Source: Cudoniella acicularis (taxonomy: Eukaryota; Ascomycota; Leotiomycetes; Helotiales; Helotiaceae). From it: DNA of 37,669 nt. The notes below the pieces were generated by a model that did not search any database, was not told where the DNA came from, and worked only from the letters and a program-made list of their open reading frames with translations. Shown in pieces: positions 29,354 through 37,669 of the stretch. Each line of letters begins with the position of its first letter. The stretch's first letter is position 1. The translations under genes were made by a program, and so were the position numbers. The stretch lies in contig JAAMPI010000444.1 of NCBI GenBank assembly GCA_013054445.1, positions 1 to 37,669 of the forward strand. The letters run 5' to 3'.

Positions 29354-31839
29354 ATGACAAGTCATCAAGAGCGAGGTTCCCAAATTCAGCAAAGAAGAGT
29401 TTTGCGCCCGGCCTCATTATTACCGAACATCCCGGGAGTTGGTGCCGCCACAGTTTCAATCACAGCATGCCAGCGTTGTCGGCATTTAAAGGCAAGCTAT
29501 TGTTTACGCAAACCTATAATTTAGAACGTGGCTGACATTTTAATTTACTAGCTTAGATGCAGCCGGGCGCAGCCGGAGTGTTCTCGATGTAGAAGATCGA
29601 GCCAGCCCTGCTTCTATCCGCCTGCTTCAAGCCGCAGAAAAAACCGCCCGGCTGTCCGATTAACGAATCAGCCCGACGAATCTCGGGTTGTTTCCGACTC
29701 TTCAGTGGTGAGTGCCGGAGCAGAGCTGTGTGCTTCTCAACTTTCACAGCATCTTATCATACAACAGATAAGACTCGACGATTCATCAAATGTGAGCCTA
29801 ATGAACTGTTATGGTCTTGGTATTGGTCTTTGGGATTGATTTTGCTTAGATATATTCCACTTACCTGCGGAAAGCATCGAGTCAGTCGGATTCAGTGCAG
29901 CCCTTGCAGAAAGCAAAAAGCTCATCCTTGCCACCAAGGTCTATCGGCCTGGCCTTGCTTGAGATCTATTTCTCACGTGTATACAACGCACAACTTATGT
30001 TTTTCAAGGTACACTTCTTCCAAGAATACCTGGAAAGCAAAGTGCCTGGCTACCTGCTCCGAGCAATTTTTGCACTCGCTTCTCTGTATGTCCCAGCGTC
30101 GACTTTTTTAAGTAGTTCTCTGCTGACTCATGTTACAGCTTCCTGGCACCCATGAAACCGAGTACCTCCATCAGGAGAACAGAAAATCAAGAACTGGCTG
30201 TGCTCAGTCGCTTCCACGCCCAAAGCTTACCATGGGCAGAGTCTGCTATGCAGGAAGCTCTGTCGCTTACCATGGATGAGTTGACACTGCCTATTGTGCA
30301 GACCCTGGAATGCTTGATATTATACTGGTATGGCACGGGGAAACCTAGAAATGGTGATATCTGCTCAGGTAAATCACATATGCTGCGTCTTACATTTCAA
30401 AAATGTTAGCCCACTGGCTGACACCAAGTTAGCATTGGCTTTTCAGAGTTGCCGCTCCTTGAAGTATGGGCGGGGCGACCATGACAGCGACTGCAGCGTG
30501 GAGCGAGAGCTTGAGAGGCGGTGTCTGTGGGCTACCTGGACGTCTCTGCAAATATCCGAACAGCCAGAGAGTTATATACGTCCAATCCGGTCGGAAATGG
30601 CCAAAGTACCACTGCCAACTGAAGTTCATCTCACTGAAAGTGGCCCTCGAATCTTCCCCACACATAGTATGAGCCGTGATTGGCACATCGTGCCCAATAG
30701 TAGACGTACCGATAATAGGAATTTGACAGCGACTGCAGGGACGGTGGTGCTGATTGGCGTCTGGTTAGTCACTTCTGGCGTTATTTTACAAGCCTGACTG
30801 TGTCCTAGGTCTGAAGCTCAAAGACTTTCATCCACTCATCAATCGCTCACAGCGACTGAAAGATTAGCGCAAGTCTCGACTCTTACCGAGCTTTTGCATC
30901 AGGTGCGGCCTGTGACAACACTTGCGGCTCTTGCCTCGGGACATGATCCGAGTGGCTCTAACGCAGCCGCTATCGGCGTTCTCTTGTTTGACGGCCTTGT
31001 CAATATATGTGAAATGGCTATTCAATCCGTCACAGTTCCTCTCTTCTCGGGATTACCGCAAAATGAAGCACAAGATGAAGAGGCCGTGCAGAAGAGTGCT
31101 GAACGAGTCATGCAGCATGCTGAAGCCTTTGCATGCTTGCTACAGCCATACGCTTGTGGAGCTCAGGACGCTACCCTTTTGAGCCCCATTCTTGGGCATG
31201 GTGCCTTCATGACAGGCAGCATTCTCCTCTCTTCGGAGTTTTCAAAACGGGCAGTTGCAGCAAACTTGGCCCTGGCTGGATCGAAGAGAGGGACGGAAGC
31301 ACACCCCACTAGGATGCGTCTCGTCGAAGGAATGGTCGATATACTGGGCGCTTTGTCCTGTTTCTGGAGGCCCTTCTACGGCCCCGTGAGTAACTAACAA
31401 CAATCATGTTTTTCAAATCCATTGATTCTGACGTCATCAACTACAGTTTGAACGATTGCGGAATGCTCTGTCGACAGCAAGGCATCTCCAAGCGCCCTTG
31501 GGGGATACGACGGCTCATATAACTAAGGAAACCCAATATTTACAACAAGGCGTTCAACTGGATTTATTGTCCCCTCTGGTCGAGCCAGTGATTACAAAGA
31601 ATGTCCAACACCACATTGATCAAGTCCCAGTTGAAGTCGATTCAGTATCAAGCCATCAGCCAATCCAAATATCCGCTTCCGAGATGAATACCGCTTGCGA
31701 TCGACCGCCCCGTGATGTTTCTGGAAACTTAGATTGGCCAGTCCTTGAATATGATGCTGATTGGTGGAATATGACGGCTCAAGAAGCTGGTTTTGATCAA
31801 TTTGTGGACACCGATTTTGGTATTTTTCCATTTCTATAA
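29354..31839 (+). CDS. Zn2Cys6 transcription factor with fungal regulatory domain (7 exons)
   Basis: Exons 29354-29491, 29552-29791, 29850-30085, 30139-30368, 30433-30763, 30809-31385 and 31447-31839; 714 aa, all phases consistent. The first intron is GC-AG (GCAAGC ... CTGAC ... TACTAG) and splits the binuclear cluster. Joined, the cysteines stand at 39, 42, 49, 56, 59 and 66 (C-x2-C-x6-C-x6-C-x2-C-x6-C), with basic residues after. The middle region carries the fungal transcription factor domain: LPPRSIGLALLEIYFSRVYNA, HFFQEYLESKVPGYLLRAIFALASLF, and RRCLWATWTSLQISEQPE. The C-terminus is acidic and aromatic (DWPVLEYDADWWNM, FDQFVDTDFGIFPFL), a plausible activation domain. It is a nuclear, sequence-specific regulator. 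Targets are unknown; the S15 hydrolase 1.4 kb downstream on the same strand is the nearest candidate. Confidence 0.9.
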
Positions 31840-33230
31840 GGGGAAATCCAAAACTAATAACTTTTATTAATTAATTCATCTCAAGAGATATTTATACTTA
31901 CAGAAGCAACAGGAAATGTGAAAATTGCCGAATACACTAAAATCATTCGGCGAAAGTTCATGATATCAGTGTTTCTGTTTTCACATATATATCGATGTTG
32001 TGTTGGTCAACGTACTCAGATCTAGTGACATTGTTGCCAAGTTATGCCAATAGGAATTGTGTCACAAAATCCACGACGCCAAAAAGACCAAAATGTGAAT
32101 CTCCACAAACAGCTTAACTTTACGGTGGATCTTGAGTGCAACAAATTATTGAATTTAGCATAACCCAAAAAAGCCAGAAAATATTATTGTATACCATAAA
32201 TGTCAAATACTCACGAACGGCGCATCAGCCACGAGTAGAACTCGCTCACCTATCCAAGGGACCTATACCATATAAATAAGAATTATATCTAGGTGAAGAA
32301 TAATATAAAATACTTACCTGAGAGTAAGTAGTCCAGGCAAATCCTAATGATTGACTAATGACGACGGAATAATTCCACGACAGCTTTTACTAACCAAATA
32401 ATGACATTGGGATTATGATAACACCAAGGATGGCTGGTGGCAAAAGGAGCAGTGGTTATAGAACATCGGAATCGCCCTGTTTCACAAGACGCCGATAGTG
32501 TTTCTGCCAGAGAGGATCTCTAAGAACGACTAGAAACATTCTGATAAGAATTCTTATGAAAGAAAGACTGCTTCCTGGCAGCGTAAATTCATGGGTTAGG
32601 GTTTGAAAATTAGTGGAAATATCCCAAAGAACAGGTACAAAATGCCAAGCAATATTGCAGACAGAAAGCATAAGCTTAAATACTATATAAAAGAACTCCA
32701 TTTAGTTCCGAGTTAAGCCTGTAGGAGTGAATGACCCTTACCATAGGTTCGAAGATGATTAGTTGGAATGGTCGGTGGCAGGAATCAAGGACTGCACGTA
32801 TGAGCCCTCATCGGAGGTACGCTCTGCCTGCGCTCTCCAACGGTTGTCGCCGTTCTAGATCTTAACAGAAGAGGTCCATCTACATGGCTACGGATCATAC
32901 TACTGTAGGGAACGAGGTGGGTCATGATGAGGCCGAAGGTCCAGGTATGCTGATTGGTTGTTGGCGTTTTCGCCCAGTCCTTATGCAACAATCGGAGATA
33001 GCCGAGAACCACCGAACCAATCGGAGCGTCGTTTTCATCGGCGTCAAACATGTTCGTTGGGATGATCACGTAATTCTTGCTCCATACTGCCGTCCAAGTT
33101 GTCAACTTATATCATGCCAACATATAAACGCTTCCACTCTCGCTGAACATTCGACAATAATAAGACAATAACAGCAGCAACAACAGCTACAGCTATCGTA
33201 ATCCTGGTTGGAAAGCCATTACCACTAAAC
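31840..33230. other. Intergenic between regulator and hydrolase
   Basis: No supported gene. A perfect inverted repeat GCCGAAT (31927-31933) / ATTCGGC (31945-31951) with an 11-nt loop lies 90 bp after the regulator's stop. Short frames around 32456-33171 are not recognisable. The last 200 bp should contain the hydrolase promoter. Confidence 0.45.
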
Positions 33231-35121
33231 ATGGGTAACCAAATTCGAGACATCGCAACGGTCGATTCGACCTCATACTCGTACGTATTCGAGTGCAATG
33301 TGTCAGTGCCTCTCAAGTCTGGTGGCGTCATACGTTGCAATGTTTATTCGCCCAAATCATCCGATCCAAGCCAGCGCTTTCCCGTAATCGCAACGCTCGG
33401 CCCCTACGGAAAGGATGTACCATATCATCAGTATGAGACCAAGACCGTTCCAGCTTCCGCGACGTGCATTGACATTGTGTAAAGATTCCACGCAAAGAGC
33501 TTCTCCGAGGTTCCCAAAGCACACCAGACTGAACATTCCGCTTGGGAGACGCCAACCCCAAGCTACTGGACGGATCATGGTTATGTCGTTGTACGGGCCG
33601 ACGAGCCAGGTATCGGACAATCTCCTGGCCTATTAGAGGTACACTCTTCGTCCATGGTCGACTCCTTCTGCGACCTGGTTGAATGGGCTGCCGAACAGTC
33701 CTGGTCCACCGGACGAGTCGGGCTCCTGGGCGTTAGCTACTATGCCGCGATGCAATGGCCGGTCGCCGCACGGAGTCCGAAGGGGTTGGTGGCATGTGTT
33801 CCTTGGGAAGGTTTCTCGGATTTTTATGACGACGCATGCCGCCACGGTGGCATCTTGTCCAACACCTTCATCGAAGCGTGGTTCGACCGCCAAGTTGCTA
33901 GCAACCAGTACGGGCTGCCAGGCAGAGCTGGACGCAACTGGGGGCCCGACACCATCGAAGGCGACTTGGAAGAAGAGGAGTTGAAAGCAAACCGTATCAC
34001 AGATCCGACTCAGTTCCATCGATTCAGATACAGGGATGATGGACTCTTCGCAAGCGCGGATTTCAATCTGGAAGATGTCAAGGTCCCATTCCTAAGCGTC
34101 GCCAACTGGGGAGGTATCATGCTCCACCTCAGGGGCAACGTTCGGGGTTTCACCTTGGCCAGGTCCGAGTTCAAGTACCTTAGATTCATTGTAGGACGAC
34201 ACGACATCCCATTTTATTTTCCCGAAGCGGTCGAGATGCAACGAAGCTTCCTTGATGCTTTTTTGAAAGACTCGGATCGTGCCGGCTGGAGGATAAAGGG
34301 CAAGGTTCCGGCTGTGGAACTGGTTCTTCGAAAGGGCAACGTTGGGATCAACGATCCTTCTGCCGAGGCTAAATTCCTGAAGAGAGCCGAGAATGAGTGG
34401 CCACTGGCCCGAACTCAGTATACGGACTTCTTCCTGACCCAGGATCACGGGATTCAGCTCACCAAACCAGACCTTGGCCAGAGTACTAAGTTGACCTACA
34501 AGGCATTCGAAGGTACCACTGGCTCGAGCGTTTCATTTCAAACAGCCCCATTCCTGGAAGAAACAGAAATCACAGGGCATATCGTCGTGCACCTGAATGT
34601 GTCAGTGAGCCAAGGAGGCGGGAAATCAGCGCCCTCAAATCTGGATATGATTATATCTCTACATCACATCTTTACAGATGGAGAAGAGGTACTGTATACT
34701 GGGTCCACTGGAGAGGGTGTGCCTGCCACTAGAGGGTTTTTGCGGCTGAGTCTCCGAAGCATCAATCCTGATCATCCTCACCACCGCCCATGGCAACCTC
34801 GACGAGACTACTACTCCACCGACGTCTTGCCCGTGGTTCCACAAGAGGTCTATGCTGTTGACGTTGAAATGTGGCCCACAAATTTAGTCATTGAACCTGG
34901 TGGCAAACTGCTGTTGGAGGTCAGCTCGGAAGATGCTGGAATCACCGGAATTTGGCATCATACTGATGCAGTTGACAGGTTAGTCCTCTAGTACCGTTGA
35001 TTACTTCACCGCTGACGAAAACAATAGGAGTGAGAACGAGTTCCGTGGATTGAACCATATCCACTTTGGTCCGGACTGCACTAATTACTTGCGCGTACCC
35101 ATTATTCCACTGAAGCAATGA
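33231..35121 (+). CDS. S15/CocE-family alpha/beta hydrolase (3 exons)
   Basis: Exons 33231-33430, 33485-34978 and 35028-35121; 595 aa. Introns: GTATGA...GTAAAG (54 nt) and GTTAGT...CTGAC...AATAG (49 nt). The N-terminal half is the X-Pro dipeptidyl-peptidase S15-like hydrolase: GGVIRCNVYSP, LGPYGKDVPYHQFHAKSF, VVVRADEPGIGQSPG, and the nucleophile elbow GLLGVSYYAAMQWPVAA (GxSY). The usual acid region GWxD reads NWGGIMLHLRGN, and a His is in VGRHDIPFY; such replacements occur in fungal members. The C-terminal beta-sandwich (PF08530 type) includes FLEETEITGHIVVHLNVSVS and ends HFGPDCTNYLRVPIIP. No signal peptide is seen, so it is probably cytosolic. Substrates in the family include esters, acylated amides and cocaine-like compounds; this one's is unknown. 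Confidence 0.9.
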
Positions 35122-35143
35122 TGGTGAACTCGCTGTAGATATA

Positions 35144-35173
35144 TAACGATTAATTTTATTATAATAATCGTTA
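35144..35173. repeat. Hairpin after the hydrolase stop
   Basis: TAACGATTA (35144-35152) and TAATCGTTA (35165-35173) form a perfect 9-bp inverted repeat with a 12-nt AT loop, 22 bp after the stop codon. It may act in 3'-end formation, or mark the junction with the ankyrin fragment that follows directly. Confidence 0.55.
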
Positions 35174-35299
35174 ATGCTGCTGGAGAAGGGCGCCGATGTC
35201 GAGGCTAAAGATAAAGCTGGCTGGACACCATTTAAACTCGCTGCTTATCAAGGGCACAAGGCCGTGGCCGTAATACTGAAAGGTGTTTGCACCCTATAG
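35174..35299 (+). pseudogene. Orphan ankyrin-repeat fragment
   Basis: A 41-codon frame starts ATG CTG CTG GAG and reads MLLEKGADVEAKDKAGWTPF, then KLAAYQGHKAVAVILKG. This is just over one ankyrin repeat (LLLEKGADVxAKDxxGxTPLxxAAxxGHxxVxxxLL). Nothing ankyrin-like lies before or after, so it is a remnant of a longer gene or an inserted piece. Confidence 0.7.
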
Positions 35300-35386
35300 T
35301 AACAATCAATCAATCAGACCACCAGTTAAACGCCACATATTCCTCAATATATTGCTTACCTGACTATTTGGCAAACCTGCCATCTT

Positions 35387-36616
35387 TTACATTAGTATAA
35401 AGCTTTCCCCGTTTTCAATTTCAACTAAATTTGGTTCTTTAATCGTTTCATCGCCTTTTAATTCCCGTCGTAGCTCGTCAAGCCCCCAACCCAACTCATG
35501 AGGCACTTCCTTCAGGAAATGACGGAGAAGTCCTCGGTATTTCAGGCCTACAAAGTCGCCGCTATGGATGTAGTAACATCGACCTGCCGCTACGGATGTA
35601 GTAACGTCGACCGGCCGCTTGCAGAATGGAGAGCCCATCTTTGACCCCTAGCACTACATGCGCTCCAAATAAATAGTTATCTTTAAGCGGCGCTACCAGT
35701 GCTAGCATCTTTACCGGCAGGGTCGTCGTGGCGATAGCGGCTTCGTCGGCCCGAATTCCGTGTGGTGCTATTATAATCAGCTCATCTTCGGAAGGGTTGG
35801 CCGAGGTAACGAGTGCCAGTCCAAAGTTGTTATATCTCGTCACTGGTATTGGGAAAGCAGTCAGCCACGCCGGCAGCGGTGCACCGGAGTGTCCGTCCTT
35901 CCACGACGTCTTGCTGGGGTCGCACGAAGCCATGGTCGTGACGGTATCAAAGTGATTCCACGATCTGATCTTGCTAGCCGGCTTCGGTGCTGCAAAGACA
36001 GGTGTAGAGGTGGAGAATTGCAGCAAGCTACCCTTATGGCAGTGGTCTGCTGCGATGTGCATGACGAAGACTGCGTCGACGGCGGGGTTGGCATAAGTGT
36101 GCATGAGAGAGTTCCCGGCTGCGGCCTCGATCTCGACAATGGCAGCATCGATGGCAGCACGATTCGGGAGGGCCGGGTCGCTGTGACGGTTCGTTGTGCA
36201 ATAGAGTGAAGAAGATGAAAGATAGGGGTGAGATGCTGATATCATTAATCTCTGGCGAGCCTAAATCGAATAGCGTACGATCGACCCCCTATATATACAC
36301 TGAGGCGCTATATCCCCCACCGGAGTCCTTATACTAGTGGCTTCCTCAGGGCTTCGCGCCTCGGACCGTGACAGTCGAGACCCGGTGTCGTTTCCAGCAG
36401 GAAGGACGCTACGTCCACCGCCGGCTGGCCGAACCACGGGTCGATGACCGCATGGTAGTACGCTTTGCCACCCGCGCTCTTATCCGCCCGAGGGTTAGGC
36501 ATGGAGACAAGCCAAGCCACGTCGCCGTTCATATATGTGATAATGGGGCGCGATGCAGCGTCGGCTTTCGCGAGGTGGGTTTCTAGAACCTGCTTCCTGT
36601 TCGCTGTTACTGGCAT
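35387..36616 (-). pseudogene. Metallo-beta-lactamase-fold hydrolase broken by a 28-bp duplication
   Basis: The N-terminal exon (36616 to about 36340) starts MPVTANRKQVLETHLAK and contains NGDVAWLVSMPNP and GGKAYYHAVIDPWFGQP. The junction to the next exon (about 36200) is not certain: GTATAAG at 36337 is the best donor, but the phase to the CACAG acceptor does not match. The main exon reads AAIVEIEAAAG, VDAVFVMHIAADHCHKGSL (HxxxDH metal motif, middle His of HxHxDH absent), KIRSWNHF, IIAPHGI and GLSILQAAGRRYYIRSG. There a second 28-bp copy (35558-35613) shifts the frame and gives a stop at 35562. Without one copy the frame continues DFVGLKYRGLLRHFLKEV, LGWGLDELRREL, NLVEIENGESFIL to 35387. Related fungal MBL proteins are predicted hydrolases of lactone-like or ester substrates. 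Confidence 0.8.
35558..35613. repeat. 28-bp tandem duplication inside the MBL gene
   Basis: Two copies of GCCGCTAyGGATGTAGTAAC + rTCGACCk (35558-35585 and 35586-35613). They differ at three positions, two of which are CpG-type transitions. The copies are followed by a further GCCGC that begins a third unit. 28 is not a multiple of 3, so the duplication changes the frame. Confidence 0.92.
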
Positions 36617-37254
36617 GATAATTGCTAAAGTACGGAGTGCTGGAAAGCCTGATAAGTAGCTGTGTACGGAGTAGAAGAGTGTGTCGGAGGCTGTAATAAA
36701 TCTTCCAAGTCAGAGTTTATACACCAGAAGCTGTGCCGCAGCGCAACCCACTTCTGTTAAACGATTGGCAATGCACTGTGAAAGTACCGCCTTTTCTGAG
36801 AAAATTCGCTAGCTCCTACACGACTGCCTATGAAACTAAGCCTATTCGGAACTGCCTTAAGCCTAATTGGGACCGTATAGAAAGATATTGCCAGATTCGA
36901 CTTGTGTGCGGCGCTAAGGATCAGGATGGGACATTGATTGTATTGATTGGTGTCAGACCCCAAACCAACTTTTTTTTTTTGGATCGATCAGTAGCTCTGA
37001 TCAGCTATTAACCTCGACCACTACGTGCTAAGGGACTGCAGAACGATACTACCCAACACGCGCACGGCGCGGAAAGCAGCACAATTCATGATAACAACCG
37101 GTCTATTAGACCAGTTCCGATATCTCTCATAATGCAACAAAACTGACATAAAGCAGGAGTAAAAAGGACGTAACAGTATAGCAAACCAACAAACACGAAA
37201 CAGACACGTCAGAAGGATGCTGTACGCGAAAGAGTAGAGTGCCAGCCACAGTTC
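36617..37254. other. Intergenic, no supported gene
   Basis: Promoter of the MBL gene at the left. A plus-strand frame at 36733-37011 has no recognisable domain. A 10-nt T-run lies near 36971. Confidence 0.4.
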
Positions 37255-37669
37255 GGTTATTAGCTAGTTAATTAGTGACTTTTAATTTTAACCTCTTTTA
37301 ATAATATTACTAACGCCTTTATCTACTATAGCTTTTTAACTATAAATTATTATATTATCTTAGTTATTATCTTAATCTATAACGATACTACTTTCGTTAA
37401 AGCGTATATATAAAGTTCTTATTACTTTACTTCTATTATAACTATTTATAGAAAGTAAATATACTTTATAGATATAATAACTTTTATATTTAATTAGAAT
37501 ACTTACTTTAACTTAAAGAATTAGCTTTTAGTTATATACTCTTAATTTAATTAGAATATATATATAAGCTTTATATCTAATTACTTATAAGTATAATATT
37601 ATTAGTTTATAAAGTATTAAAAAGAAGTCTTTATATATATATATATATATTAGCGATTTTTAAACGTTT
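37255..37669. repeat. AT-rich RIP-like repeat running off the right edge
   Basis: At about 37255 the composition changes sharply from normal to a TA-dominated sequence like that of the 13-14 kb island, with TTAATTAG-type words, almost no CpA/TpG, and an (AT)n run near the end. It is probably a RIP-mutated transposon. I could not identify a coding frame. Confidence 0.6.

Noticed and set aside
36733..37011. 92-codon plus-strand frame
   Set aside because: No recognisable domain, non-ATG start in the open frame, directly before the AT-rich repeat.

Overview
The window is nuclear DNA of a filamentous ascomycete (Pezizomycotina; Helotiales/Leotiomycetes is my guess from protein style, not proven). 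The evidence is short introns (45-140 nt) with CTAAC/CTGAC branch sites, a mitochondrial threonyl-tRNA synthetase, an INO4-like bHLH factor, Zn2Cys6, 2EXR and ULD_2-type fungal proteins, and AT-rich transposon relics with the C-to-T/G-to-A signature of RIP (repeat-induced point mutation). One ambiguous base (n) lies at 7607.

Layout. 1-1265 (-): wax-synthase-like MBOAT acyltransferase, cut by the left edge and carrying an apparent 1-nt frameshift. 2472-2738: MITE-like element with about 33-bp terminal inverted repeats. 3351-3750 (+): small secreted protein with a possible Kex2 site. 4091-4660 (-): O-methyltransferase remnant. 5184-6850 (-): six-exon ULD_2-type protein with a GC-AG intron. 8452-8745: degenerate 48-bp minisatellite. 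9454-10134 (+): C2H2 protein with a damaged second finger. 10704-12315 (+): cytochrome P450 pseudogene.

12.3-16 kb is an AT-rich transposon island. It holds a RIP-mutated PiggyBac transposase whose reading frame is uninterrupted except by point stops, and a truncated Ty1/Copia gag. The genes on its flanks (C2H2, P450, 2EXR at 16281-16910) are damaged mainly by transition-type lesions. Two uncharacterised minus-strand genes follow (17669-18103, 19056-19679).

20258-26172 is an intact core block: a conserved membrane/coiled-coil protein (-), divergent from mitochondrial ThrRS (+), which converges on an INO4-like bHLH (-), which is divergent from a Maf-family nucleotide pyrophosphatase (+).

27107-36616 is accessory: a broken 2EXR gene, a Pol III tRNA-like gene interrupted by about 115 nt, a seven-exon Zn2Cys6 regulator (GC-AG first intron), an S15/CocE-type hydrolase, an orphan ankyrin fragment, and a metallo-beta-lactamase-fold gene broken by a 28-bp tandem duplication. 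The regulator, S15 hydrolase and MBL hydrolase could form a small catabolic or detoxification group (inference). AT-rich, RIP-like DNA begins again near 37255 and runs off the right edge.
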